A stretch of 64,000 nucleotides of DNA from DAOUKH01 sp965219875 (lineage in GTDB: Bacteria; Chloroflexota; Dehalococcoidia; SHYB01). Below the pieces are notes generated by a model. It ran no database searches, was not told where the DNA came from, and saw nothing but the letters and a program-made list of their open reading frames with translations. Every line of letters starts with the position of its first letter. Within the stretch, counting starts at the first letter, position 1. Of this stretch, positions 17,080-27,094 are shown piece after piece. Made by a program: the position numbers and the translations under genes. The stretch spans positions 682,001-746,000 of the forward strand of contig CBDCOW010000001.1 of assembly GCA_965219875.1 (NCBI GenBank). The letters run 5' to 3'.

Positions 17080-18416
17080 CGGCGGCGGTGCAGAGTCCCG
17101 TCAGCGCAGAGGGCGGCGGCGCGCCGGTCTTCCCCGACTCCACGTTGGACAACGGGCTGCGGATCGTCTCCGCGCCGATGCCGCACGTGCGCTCGGTGAC
17201 CACCGCCTTCTTCCTAGGGGCAGGCTCTCGGTACGAGACGGACGCCGAAGCGGGCCTCTCCCACTTCGTCGAGCACATGGTGTTCAAGGGGACGAAGAAG
17301 CGTCCCCTGGCCAAGGTGATATCGGAGACCATCGAGGGTGTCGGCGGCTATCTGAATGCCAGCACGGACCGTGAGGCGACGGTCTACTGGGCCAAGGTTG
17401 CCGCGCCCCACTTCGACCTCAGCCTCGACCTGCTCGTCGACATGCTGCGCAACTCGCTGTACGAGCCCGGCGAGATCGAACGGGAGCGCAAGGTCATCCT
17501 GGAAGAGCTCGCCGCCACGTACGACTCCCCGGCGCAGCTCGTCGACCTTTTGATCGACGAGACGATGTGGCCGGGGGAGGCCCTGGGGCGGGACATCGGC
17601 GGCAGCAGGGAGTCGGTGAGCGGGATCATGCGGCCGCAGCTTGTGGACTACGTCGCCGACCAGTACGCGCCGGACAACTGCGTCGTGGCCGTGGCGGGAC
17701 AGATCGAGCACGAGCAGGTCGTGGCGGCGGTCGAGGCGCAGCTCGGCTCTTGGGGCCGCCGGCGGGGGCACGGCAAGGGGCGCGCCTGGGAGCGCTCAGT
17801 CAACGGCGGAGGCGCCGGCCAAGACGGGCCGCGCGTCGGCCTGAAGAGCCGTCGCACCGAGCAGGCCCACCTCTGCATCGCCTACCCCGGGCTGAGCAGC
17901 TCCGACCCCGAACGCTACGCCCTCGACCTACTCAACGTCGTGCTCGGCGAGGGGATGAGCAGCCGTCTTTTCCTGCGAGTGCGGGAGGAGCTCGGCCTGG
18001 CCTACGACGTGCACAGCTACGCGGCGCACTTCCTCGACGACGGCGCGGTGACGGTCTACGCGGGGGTCGAGCCCAAGCAGATCAACGGGGCGATCAAGGC
18101 GATCCTCGGCGAGGTCCGCGGGGTCATGGAGCCCATCGGCAAGGCCGAACTCCGCAAGGCGAAGGAGATGATCAAGGGACGCCTGCTGTTGCGGACGGAG
18201 GACACCCGGAGCATGGCGGCGTGGGCCGGCGGCCAGCTGCTCCTGCTCGGCGAGCTACGCTCCATCGACGAAGTGGTGGAGATCGTCGAGGCGCTGACGG
18301 CGGAGGACCTGCGGCGGGCGGCGGAGCGCGTCTTCTCGCCGGAGAAGATGAACCTGGCGGTGGTGGGGCCGTACCGGAGCGAGGCGCGGTTCCGGCGTCT
18401 GGCGGGGGCGGCGTAG
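17064..18416 (+). CDS. M16-family zinc peptidase (processing-protease-like)
   Basis: 450 residues, pitrilysin family M16B. The inverted zinc motif HxxEH is H67-F-V-E70-H71 (HFVEHMVFKGT) and the downstream Glu ligand lies in ERERKVILEEL near residue 146. Two M16 halves are present: catalytic N-domain and inactive C-domain (HLCIAYPGLSSSDPERYAL onward, with VREELGLAYDVHSY). GTG 17064 overlaps the preceding gene; GTG 17088 is an alternative start, and the first conserved residues are FPDSTLDNGLRIV. Likely degrades oligopeptides. Confidence 0.9.
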   Translation: MGEGLAAAVQSPVSAEGGGAPVFPDSTLDNGLRIVSAPMPHVRSVTTAFFLGAGSRYETDAEAGLSHFVEHMVFKGTKKRPLAKVISETIEGVGGYLNASTDREATVYWAKVAAPHFDLSLDLLVDMLRNSLYEPGEIERERKVILEELAATYDSPAQLVDLLIDETMWPGEALGRDIGGSRESVSGIMRPQLVDYVADQYAPDNCVVAVAGQIEHEQVVAAVEAQLGSWGRRRGHGKGRAWERSVNGGGAGQDGPRVGLKSRRTEQAHLCIAYPGLSSSDPERYALDLLNVVLGEGMSSRLFLRVREELGLAYDVHSYAAHFLDDGAVTVYAGVEPKQINGAIKAILGEVRGVMEPIGKAELRKAKEMIKGRLLLRTEDTRSMAAWAGGQLLLLGELRSIDEVVEIVEALTAEDLRRAAERVFSPEKMNLAVVGPYRSEARFRRLAGAA

Positions 18417-18479
18417 GGGCGGCGATCTACGGCAGGGGGCACCCTGCGGGCGCCCACGCGCCTGTCGGCGCGTGCCCTC

Positions 18480-19757
18480 TGTGCGACCGGGCACATGGGT
18501 AACGGTTAGACCGGGGACATAGGTAACACGTGTACCGGGGTCTTGTCGATCCGGCGCGCATGGTCGTCGAGGACGCCAATGAGGAGGGGTCCGAACTGTA
18601 TCGACCAGGTGCGCTCGTCTTGCTGGACGAGGCCGATGGGCTCGCCCCGAAGAGACTCGCTCACATAGACTCTGTCCCCCTTCCGCTTGATCTCGCCGTT
18701 GTGGCGCACTCGGCGCACGGTGACCTCGGCCCCGTATTCCGGCGAGCTGAGGCGTGAGGGATAGGGCCGGAACGAGGGGGTGTAGAGCCGGATCGGCGGT
18801 CGCTGTCCCAGGGCCTCGTGGGGTCGCTCGTTGTTGTAGCTGTGCCGGAAGTGGTCGAAGGCTTCCTGGCAGGCGGGGAGGTCGGCGAAGTGCCTGCCTT
18901 GCAGCACCTCGGCCTTCAGCGTCCGGTGGAAGCGCTCCCCCTTGCCTTGGGTCTGCGGATGGTACGGGCGCCCATGGCTCACCCGGATGCCGAGGCGCAG
19001 GAGCCAGACGGTGAGGGGGGTGCGCGGGTGGGCGGCATCGCTGCCCCAAGGGGAGCCGTTGTCCATGAGCAGGCGTTCGGGCAGGCCATAGACGCGGAAG
19101 ATGGCGCGCAGCCGTTCCTGCACCGTCCGGGTGCGCTCGTCGGCGCATGCCTGAAGGCCAATGGCGAAGCGCGAGTGGTCGTCGACGATGGTCAAGGGAT
19201 GGCACCGGCCGGCGCCGGTGGGGAAGTGGCCCTTGAAGTCCATCTGCCAGAGGTCATTGGGGCGAGGATGCTCGAACCGTTGCCAGTCGCGCTGGGCACG
19301 TTCGGCAGGGGCGATGCGGCCGTGCCGGCGCAGGATCGCCGTGATGGTGCTCGGGCTGGGCACCGGGCTGCCGTCCCTATCGAGCAGCACCTTGCGTATG
19401 GTGCGGCCTCCCCAGGCGGGGTGCTCCTCGCGGATCCCGAGGACGGCCTGCTCGAACGCCGCCGCGGTCCGGCGGGGTGAGCCGCGTGGGCGGCGCGGCC
19501 TATCGGCGAGGCCGGCCTCCCCCTCCTGCGCGTAGCGGCCGAGCCACTTGTACGCGGTGGGCGGCGAGATCGTGAAGCGCCGGCACAGCTCCCGGATGTT
19601 CGCTCCCTCCCGCTCTGCGAGTCTGACGAACTCATACCTCAAGGACACCACGGATGCCTCCTGCCAAGGAATGATCCACCTCCTGCCGCTTCGTTTGCCT
19701 GCGGCAGGTGTAAACCATGTCTCCGAACACCCGTTAATGATGTCCCCGGTCTTTACA
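18480..19757 (-). mobile_element. IS481-type element copy C, hybrid
   Basis: 1278 bp. The left end matches copies A and B (TGTGCGACCGGGCACATGG, then ACCGGGGACATAGGTAAC). The right end matches copy D (CGTTAATGATGTCCCCGGTC then TTTACA). The right flank is the second half of the CTCTCCC..GGGAGAG repeat, while the left flank is a different repeat, and no target duplication is seen. This fits recombination between two elements rather than one insertion. Confidence 0.8.
18506..19651 (-). CDS. IS481-type transposase, chimeric (copy C)
   Basis: 381 residues, intact frame from GTG 19651. N-terminal helix-turn-helix (ELCRRFTISPPTAYKWLGRY), DDE core with NDLWQMDFKGHF, ERLLMDNGSPWG and the Glu in QTQGKGERFHRTLKAE. 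Up to CQEAFD it is nearly identical to copy D. From HFRHSYNNERPHEALGQRPP onward it matches copies A and B instead and ends in MSPV like copy B. The switch falls in a short shared stretch (TTCGACC) near 18857. Whether the chimera is active with mismatched ends is unknown. Confidence 0.88.
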   Translation of the reverse strand: MVSLRYEFVRLAEREGANIRELCRRFTISPPTAYKWLGRYAQEGEAGLADRPRRPRGSPRRTAAAFEQAVLGIREEHPAWGGRTIRKVLLDRDGSPVPSPSTITAILRRHGRIAPAERAQRDWQRFEHPRPNDLWQMDFKGHFPTGAGRCHPLTIVDDHSRFAIGLQACADERTRTVQERLRAIFRVYGLPERLLMDNGSPWGSDAAHPRTPLTVWLLRLGIRVSHGRPYHPQTQGKGERFHRTLKAEVLQGRHFADLPACQEAFDHFRHSYNNERPHEALGQRPPIRLYTPSFRPYPSRLSSPEYGAEVTVRRVRHNGEIKRKGDRVYVSESLRGEPIGLVQQDERTWSIQFGPLLIGVLDDHARRIDKTPVHVLPMSPV

Positions 19758-19860
19758 CGCTGGGAGAGGGTTGGGGTGAGGGCGGGGGGAGGCGGGGGCC
19801 GCGCGACCTTGCTGAAGCCCGTCCGCCAAGTCACGCAAAGGTCTCCGTAGGGCGAGACTC
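19758..19860. repeat. REP-like repeat with IS5-type terminus
   Basis: Begins right at the IS end with GCTGGGAGAGGGTTGGGGTG, continues through the GGCGGGGGGAGGCGGGGGCC block, and ends at CACGCAAAGGTCTCC near 19850. The same block is found in the complete MITE-like unit at 25507-25681. Confidence 0.65.
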
Positions 19861-19927
19861 ACCCTCCCCTTGGAACTATCTCCTCCGAGAGATCAGGACG
19901 CTCCCCGCGTCCGCCCGCCGGCTTCCT

Positions 19928-19933
19928 TATAAT
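19928..19933 (+). promoter_or_regulatory. -10 box of cmk, probably leaderless mRNA
   Basis: A perfect TATAAT lies seven bases before the ATG at 19941. It overlaps the alternative ATG at 19932, so the later ATG is preferred and transcription should start at or next to it. Confidence 0.5.
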
Positions 19934-19940
19934 GTCCGCA

Positions 19941-20654
19941 ATGGACTCGCCGAAAACGCGACCGACTCTGGTCGGCGTCATCGCCGTCGACGGCCCGGGG
20001 GCCGTGGGCAAGACGACCGTCGGGCGCGCGCTCGCCGAGCGCCTGGGGTACCGCTTCATCGACACGGGCGTCATGTACCGCGCGGTGACGGTGCTCGTCC
20101 TGGAGGCGGGAGTGGACGCGAACGACGACGATGCGCTCACCGACCTCGCGAAAGATGCCGGCCTCGACCTGCGACCGGGGCCCGGCCACGGCGCGACGCC
20201 CCGGATCTACGCCGGAGACCGTGACCTCACCGAGGCGATCACCGGGCCGGAGGTCGACCGCGCCGTGTCGCGGGTCTCTGCCGTCGCCGGCGTGCGCCGC
20301 GAGCTCGTCGCGCTCCAGCGCCGCTTCGCCGCCGAAGGGTGCGTCGTCATGGTAGGGCGGGACATCGGCACCGTGGTGCTCCCCGACGCTCCGTTGAAGA
20401 TCTACCTGGACGCCTCCTCCGAAGAGCGTGCCCGCCGTCGTTTCGAGGAGCGCCGGCGGCGCGGCGAATCCGCATCCTACGAACGCGTGCTCGCCGATCT
20501 CATCCGCCGCGACGGCCTCGATAGTGGGCGGGACCTCTCGCCGCTGACCGCCGCCCCGGACGCCCGCCGCATCGACACCACACGGCACGGCGTCGAGGAC
20601 GTCGTAGACGAGATCGCGCGCATCGCCGAGGGCCGCATCGCGGCGGGGCCGTGA
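19941..20654 (+). CDS. cmk: Cytidylate kinase
   Basis: Phosphorylates CMP/dCMP with ATP in pyrimidine nucleotide supply. 237 residues. P-loop GPGAVGKTTVGRAL near residues 17-30, CMP-binding FIDTGVMYRAVT near residue 43, and VVMVGRDIGTVVLPDA with the lid region YLDASSEERARRRFEERRRRG. ATG 19941 is chosen because ATG 19932 falls within the -10 box. The next gene starts with a GTG overlapping its stop; the cmk-plsC order is common in bacteria. Confidence 0.93.
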   Translation: MDSPKTRPTLVGVIAVDGPGAVGKTTVGRALAERLGYRFIDTGVMYRAVTVLVLEAGVDANDDDALTDLAKDAGLDLRPGPGHGATPRIYAGDRDLTEAITGPEVDRAVSRVSAVAGVRRELVALQRRFAAEGCVVMVGRDIGTVVLPDAPLKIYLDASSEERARRRFEERRRRGESASYERVLADLIRRDGLDSGRDLSPLTAAPDARRIDTTRHGVEDVVDEIARIAEGRIAAGP

Positions 20655-21319
20655 CTCGACTCTACCAGCGATTCCACTACGCCTTCTTTATAGTTTTCAC
20701 GCACTTCGTCTTCCGCGTGTTGGCACGCTGCACGGTGGTCGGTAAGGAGAACGTCCCGCCCCGCGGGCCGCTCATCGTCATTTCGAACCACCTGCACTTC
20801 ACCGATCCCGGGCTCGTGCCCGCCTCGCTGGGCCGCCAGACGCATTACTTGGCGAAGATCGAGCTCATGCGGCAGCCCCTGGTAGGCTTCCTCGCCAAGA
20901 ACTTCGGCGCGGTAGCGCTCGACCGCCGCGGACGGTCCAACCGCGACGCGATCGGCTCGGTGCTGGAGCTCCTCTCCACCGACCACGTCATCGGCCTGTT
21001 TCCCGAGGGTACGCGCTCGCGTACGGGCGGCATGGCGATGGCCAAACGCGGTGCGGCGCTGCTTGCCGTGAAGTCGAACGCCCCGATCCTCCCCGTCGCG
21101 ATCACCGGCACCGAGAAGCTCGGATGGCGGAGCCTTTGGGAGCGGCCCCGGGTCAGGGTCGTCATCGGAGCGCCGTTCTCGCTGCCGGTTATCGAAGGAA
21201 AAGTGGGCAAGCCCCAGCTTCAGGGGCTTGCCGATATGATGATGGAACGCGTCGCCGCGCTCCTACCCGAGTTCTACCAGGGCCACTACCGGCCCAAACG
21301 TCCCGCCGAAATGGAGTAA
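20651..21319 (+). CDS. plsC: 1-acyl-sn-glycerol-3-phosphate acyltransferase
   Basis: Membrane-associated acyltransferase making phosphatidic acid from lysophosphatidate. 222 residues. The acceptor motif HX4D is in SNHLHFTDPGL near residue 45, motif III is FPEGTRSRTG near residue 120, and ILPVAITGTEKL follows. An N-terminal hydrophobic stretch (FHYAFFIVFTHFVFRVLA) anchors it. The GTG start overlaps the cmk stop by 4 bp, so translation is coupled. glmS follows 6 bp later; lipid and cell-envelope precursor genes share the operon. Confidence 0.92.
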   Translation: MTRLYQRFHYAFFIVFTHFVFRVLARCTVVGKENVPPRGPLIVISNHLHFTDPGLVPASLGRQTHYLAKIELMRQPLVGFLAKNFGAVALDRRGRSNRDAIGSVLELLSTDHVIGLFPEGTRSRTGGMAMAKRGAALLAVKSNAPILPVAITGTEKLGWRSLWERPRVRVVIGAPFSLPVIEGKVGKPQLQGLADMMMERVAALLPEFYQGHYRPKRPAEME

Positions 21320-21325
21320 CCCGCG

Positions 21326-23194
<1,869 letters not shown>

Positions 23195-23316
23195 GTCGCG
23201 GCGGGCGACTACTATACACGGCGCGCTTGAAGTGAAGCAGCGAGGCGCGGCGCGCCCACATCCGAACATCTCAACCGGGTAACCCCGCGCCCCATCCGGT
23301 TGGTCTAGGAGGCGGC

Positions 23317-23541
23317 ATGGTCCAGGAGAATATCAAGAAGTTCGGTATCTATCTCAATCCGCAGGAAATGAAGGTCGTCCGCATCAACTCCCCCTACTGG
23401 TTCCCCCCGGAGCCGGACTGGGTGATGATCACCAACGAGGTGAACGCGACGCTCCTCAATATCCGCGAGATGATCGGTGAGAAGAAGCTCGTCGACACCC
23501 CCGACGACGTGACCTGGGGCTCCATTCCGCTCCTGGACTAG
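23317..23541 (+). CDS. Small conserved hypothetical protein before module 2
   Basis: 74 residues, not recognised. Aromatic/proline-rich middle (INSPYWFPPEPDWVMITNEV) and acidic C-terminus (TPDDVTWGSIPLLD); no Cys, no membrane segment. AGGAGG lies five bases before the ATG, as for the next gene, so it is very likely translated. It lies 61 bp upstream of the thiolase-like/DUF35 pair on the same strand and may be an accessory of that module. Confidence 0.65.
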   Translation: MVQENIKKFGIYLNPQEMKVVRINSPYWFPPEPDWVMITNEVNATLLNIREMIGEKKLVDTPDDVTWGSIPLLD

Positions 23542-23602
23542 CGCGCCGGGCCGGTTCCGACAGACGTGCCCATCCGGCGCGACACCCCTAGAGGAGGCAT
23601 CC

Positions 23603-24763
23603 ATGGGAGGGCTCACGCGTAAGGCGGCGATCGCCGGCGTCCACGAGTACCCAAGCCGCAGAGACCCCACCGTTTCCGAGAACGCGATCCAAGCGCTCAG
23701 TGCCAAGCGGGCGCTCGAAGACGCGGGCTTGGACATCAAGGACGTCGACGGCCTCATGTCGCCCGTGGGCATGGGACTCTTGCAGATCGCCGAGTACATG
23801 GGGCTCAACCCCGACCTCGTGGACAGCACCCAGGTCGGCGGCTCCTCGTACCAGTTGCACGTCGCCCGGGCCACCGCGGCCATCGCCGCGGGCCAGGCCA
23901 ACTGCATCGTCGTCACCTACGGCAGCATCGCGCGCTCCAGCGCCCGCGCCATCGGGACCGGCGGCCGCAACATGGCCAACCCCAACCCCATCGAGAGCTT
24001 CGAGGTCCCCTACGGCGGCATCCTCGCCGGTATGTACGCCATGGTGAAGAACCGCCACATGCACGAGTTCGGCACCAAGGACGAGCAGTTCGCCAACATC
24101 TCGGTCATCACCCGCCGCCACGCCGGCTTGAACCCCGAGGCGATGTTCCGCGACCCCATCACCATCGACGACGTCCTCAGCTCGCGCATCATCGCCTACC
24201 CGCTGCACCTCCTCGAGTGCTGCATCGTCAGCGACGGCGGCGGCGCCGTCGTCGTCGTCAGCCCCGAGCTGGCCCGCTCCATCAAGAAGAAGCCCGTCTG
24301 GGTGCTCGGCGAGGGCGAAGGCTACGCCCACCTCGCCAACGGCAAGCGCGACTGGGTCACCACCGGCGCGGCCCAGTCCGGCAAGGCCGCCTTCGCCCAG
24401 GCCGGCGTCACCCACGCCGACATCGACCACGCCATGATCTACGACTCCTTCACCATCACCGTCCTCACCGCCCTCGAAGACCTCGGCTTCTGCGCCAAGG
24501 GCGAGGGCGGCGCCTTCGTCGAGGGCAACCGCCTCGCCATCGACGGCGGCATGCCGATGAACACCGACGGCGGCGGCCTCTCCTCCAACCACCCCGGTAT
24601 GCGCGGCCTCTTCCTCATCGTCGAGGCGGTAAAGCAGCTGCGGCAGGACTTCGCGGGCACGGAGCGGCAGGTACCCGGCGACCCCAAGATATCCATCGCC
24701 CACGGCACCGGCGGCATGCTGGGGTCGCGCCACGCCTCCGAGACGCTGGTCCTGGGAGTGTAA
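23603..24763 (+). CDS. Thiolase-like protein (Ltp family), module 2
   Basis: 386-residue thiolase-fold protein. The thiolase nucleophile Cys is replaced (QVGGSSYQLHVARA near residue 77). The C-terminal HDxF motif is Y280-D-S-F283. These match Ltp-type aldolase rather than thiolase chemistry; the inference is that it cleaves or forms a C-C bond on an acyl-CoA with the DUF35 protein encoded 2 bp downstream. GAGGAGG precedes the ATG. Paralogous to the proteins at 2003 and 48999. Confidence 0.83.
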   Translation: MGGLTRKAAIAGVHEYPSRRDPTVSENAIQALSAKRALEDAGLDIKDVDGLMSPVGMGLLQIAEYMGLNPDLVDSTQVGGSSYQLHVARATAAIAAGQANCIVVTYGSIARSSARAIGTGGRNMANPNPIESFEVPYGGILAGMYAMVKNRHMHEFGTKDEQFANISVITRRHAGLNPEAMFRDPITIDDVLSSRIIAYPLHLLECCIVSDGGGAVVVVSPELARSIKKKPVWVLGEGEGYAHLANGKRDWVTTGAAQSGKAAFAQAGVTHADIDHAMIYDSFTITVLTALEDLGFCAKGEGGAFVEGNRLAIDGGMPMNTDGGGLSSNHPGMRGLFLIVEAVKQLRQDFAGTERQVPGDPKISIAHGTGGMLGSRHASETLVLGV

Positions 24764-24765
24764 TC

Positions 24766-25185
24766 ATGACCACCGAGTACCTGAAGCCGATCCCCACCGC
24801 CGACACCGACTCGAAGCCGTTCTGGGACGGGTGCAAAGAGCACGAGCTCCGCATCCCCATGTGTACCGATTGCGGCGAGAGCTTCTTCCCCCCGCAGAGC
24901 GTCTGCCCCCGCTGTTGGACGCGTGACAACGTCACGTTCGAGAAGGCCCCGGGAACCGGCGAGATCTACACCTTCGCCATCGTCAACCAAAACAAGTCGC
25001 GGGCCTGGGCCGACGACGTCCCCTACGCCATCGGTTACGTTACCCTCGACGGCCCCGGCGTCCAGATCTTCAGCAACATCGTCAACGTCGAAGACCCCTT
25101 CAAGCTGAAGATCGGCCAAAAGGTCAAAGTCACCTTCCGCGACATCAACGACGACGTCTCCATCCCCCTCTTCGAGCCGGCGTAA
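24766..25185 (+). CDS. Zn-ribbon OB-fold protein (DUF35), module 2
   Basis: 139 residues. N-terminal helices (SKPFWDGCKEHELRIP), zinc ribbon with C33, C36, C47 and C50, then the OB fold (GEIYTFAIVNQN, IGQKVKVTFRDI). The ATG is 2 bp after the stop of the thiolase-like gene, so the two are translated together and probably form a complex. Function as in module 1: acyl-CoA-binding small subunit, inferred from family. Confidence 0.85.
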   Translation: MTTEYLKPIPTADTDSKPFWDGCKEHELRIPMCTDCGESFFPPQSVCPRCWTRDNVTFEKAPGTGEIYTFAIVNQNKSRAWADDVPYAIGYVTLDGPGVQIFSNIVNVEDPFKLKIGQKVKVTFRDINDDVSIPLFEPA

Positions 25186-25230
25186 CACCTCCCCCGGCCG
25201 CGTACGGCGAGACGGCTGAAGGGGGCGAAA

Positions 25231-25356
25231 ATGCGGGAAGGCGCCCCAAAGGGCCACGCCGATACTCTGAGCTTCGGCTGCGGCTGCGCCCTCGCCGCTA
25301 TCCTCGCCGCCATCGGCATCGGCATCCTCGCCTACCTCCTCACCTCCTCCCCCTAG
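25231..25356 (+). CDS. Possible 41-residue membrane peptide
   Basis: A short frame with GAAGGGGG before the ATG encodes a polar start, then CGCALAAILAAIGIGILAYLL, one membrane segment with a Cys-Gly-Cys at its edge, and ends SSP. It lies 45 bp after the DUF35 gene on the same strand. Size and hydrophobic pattern are credible for a small membrane protein, but with no recognised family it could be chance in GC-rich DNA. Confidence 0.4.
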   Translation: MREGAPKGHADTLSFGCGCALAAILAAIGIGILAYLLTSSP

Positions 25357-25782
25357 CTCGCACTCGCGCCGCGTAACGGCGCGCCCCCCGTAGGGGCGAG
25401 TCGCGACTCGCCCTCCCTCCACCTAAACCCAGCCAAGGGACAGACCGCCGGCCTCCGACTCGTTGAAAGGGGTGAGGGGGTGGGGTCTTAACCCCATCTC
25501 CCAACGGAGATCTTTGCAAAACTCCGTCGAGGGGAAGAACGCCGCCCGCTGGCCTTGGGAAAGGGAGGAGGCGCGGGGTCTTCCCCCCTCTCCCGCTGGG
25601 AGAGGGTTGGGGTGAGGGCGGGGGGAGGCGGGGGCCGCGCGACCTTGCTGAAGCCCGCCCGCCAAGTTACGCAAAGGTCTCCACCGGGAGAGGGCTGGGG
25701 TGAGGGGTCCCGCAACAACCACCAAGGGCCATCGAAGTCCAGCCGAGCCGTGTGCGCCCTCCGGCCTCTCCCCCTCTGGGGG
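25357..25782. repeat. Repeat-filled intergenic region
   Basis: No gene. Contains the complete MITE-like unit described at 25507-25681, a further GGGAGAGGGCTGGGGTGAGG repeat after it, and CTCCCCCTCTGGGGG right at the left end of IS481 copy D. Confidence 0.65.
25507..25681. mobile_element. MITE-like unit with IS5-type ends
   Basis: 175 bp with inverted ends GAGATCTTTGCAAAAC and GTTACGCAAAGGTCTC, almost the same as the IS5-family element at 10050-11264. Inside is the palindromic CTCTCCCGCTGGGAGAGG. It has no coding capacity. The flanks CTCCCAACG and CACCGGGAG again form a palindrome around it. Probably a non-autonomous derivative moved by the IS5 transposase. Confidence 0.6.
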
Positions 25783-27066
25783 TGTATAGACCGGGGACAT
25801 CATTAACGGATGTTCGGAGACATGGTTTACACCTGCCGCAGGCAAACGAAGCGGCAGGAGGTGGATCATTCCTTGGCAGGAGGCATCGGTGGTGTCCTTG
25901 AGGTATGAGTTCGTCAGACTCGCTGAGCGGGAGGGAGCGAACATCCGGGAGTTGTGCCGGCGCTTCACGATCTCGCCGCCCACCGCGTACAAGTGGCTCG
26001 GCCGCTACGCGCAGGAGGGAGAGGCCGGCCTCGCCGATAGGCCGCGCCGCCCACGCGGCTCACCCCGCCGGACCGCGGCGGCGCTCGAGCAGGCCGTCCT
26101 CGGGATCCGCGAGGAGCATCCCGCCTGGGGAGGCCGCACCATACGCAAGGTCCTGCTCGATAGGGACGGCGGCCCGGTGCCCAGCCCGAGCACCATCACG
26201 GCGATCCTGCGCCGGCACGGCCGCATCGCCACTGCCGAACGTGCCCAGCGTGACTGGCAACGGTTCGAGCATCCTCGCCCCAATGACCTCTGGCAGATGG
26301 ACTTCAAGGGCCACTTCCCCACCGGCGCCGGCCGGTGCCATCCCTTGACCATCGTCGACGACCACTCGCGCTTCGCCCTTGGCCTTCAGGCATGCGCCGA
26401 CGAGCGCACCCAGACGGTGCAGGAACGGCTGCGCGCCATCTTCCGCGTCTATGGCCTGCCCGAACGCCTGCTCATGGACAACGGCTCCCCTTGGGGCAGC
26501 GATGCCGCCCACCCGCGCACCCCCCTCACCGTCTGGCTCCTGCGCCTCGGCATCCGGGTGAGCCACGGGCGCCCGTACCATCCGCAAACCCAAGGCAAGG
26601 GGGAGCGCTTCCACCGGACGCTGAAGGCCGAGGTGCTGCAAGGCAGGCACTTCGCCGACCTCCCCGCCTGCCAGGAAGCCTTCGACCGCTGGCGCACCGT
26701 CTACAACATGGAGCGCCCCCACCAGGCGTTGGAGCTGGCGGTGCCCATCAGCCGCTACGCACCGAGCCCGCGGCGCTTCCCGGAGACGCTGCCGCCGATC
26801 GCGTACGGGGACGCAGACCTGGTACGGAAGGTGGGGGCTGAGGGGTGGGTGAGCTTCAAGGGCCGGACGTTCAAGGTGGGCAGAGCACTGCGCGGCTACC
26901 CGGTGGCGCTCCGGCCGGCGGCCTCCGACGGTGTCTGGGGCGTGTGGTTCATGACGCACCCCATCGCCGAGGTGGACCTGCGCAGCCCGGAACCGCTCGT
27001 CAGGAGACACCCCCATGTGTAAACCATGTCTCCGAACACCTGTAAACCTTCTCACCGGTCTTTACA
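25783..27066 (+). mobile_element. IS481-type element copy D, intact
   Basis: 1284 bp. The left end begins TGTATAGACCGGGGACATC and the right end in reverse complement TGTAAAGACCGGTGAGAAGG. A second inner repeat (TGTTCGGAGACATGGTTTAC) is shared by both ends. The right flank CCCAGCGGGAGAG is half of a REP-like palindrome. Confidence 0.83.
25889..27022 (+). CDS. IS481-type transposase (copy D)
   Basis: 377 residues, uninterrupted. Helix-turn-helix (ELCRRFTISPPTAYKWLGRY), then rve core with Asp in NDLWQMDFKGHF, Asp in ERLLMDNGSPWG and Glu in QTQGKGERFHRTLKAE. The C-terminal part (RTVYNMERPHQALELAVPIS, then VSFKGRTFKVGRALRGYPVAL) differs from copies A-C. GTG 25889 has AGGAGG five bases upstream. 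Probably the active parent of the N-terminal part of chimeric copy C. Confidence 0.9.
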   Translation: MVSLRYEFVRLAEREGANIRELCRRFTISPPTAYKWLGRYAQEGEAGLADRPRRPRGSPRRTAAALEQAVLGIREEHPAWGGRTIRKVLLDRDGGPVPSPSTITAILRRHGRIATAERAQRDWQRFEHPRPNDLWQMDFKGHFPTGAGRCHPLTIVDDHSRFALGLQACADERTQTVQERLRAIFRVYGLPERLLMDNGSPWGSDAAHPRTPLTVWLLRLGIRVSHGRPYHPQTQGKGERFHRTLKAEVLQGRHFADLPACQEAFDRWRTVYNMERPHQALELAVPISRYAPSPRRFPETLPPIAYGDADLVRKVGAEGWVSFKGRTFKVGRALRGYPVALRPAASDGVWGVWFMTHPIAEVDLRSPEPLVRRHPHV

Positions 27067-27094
27067 CCCAGCGGGAGAGCAACTGTGTTGAAAG

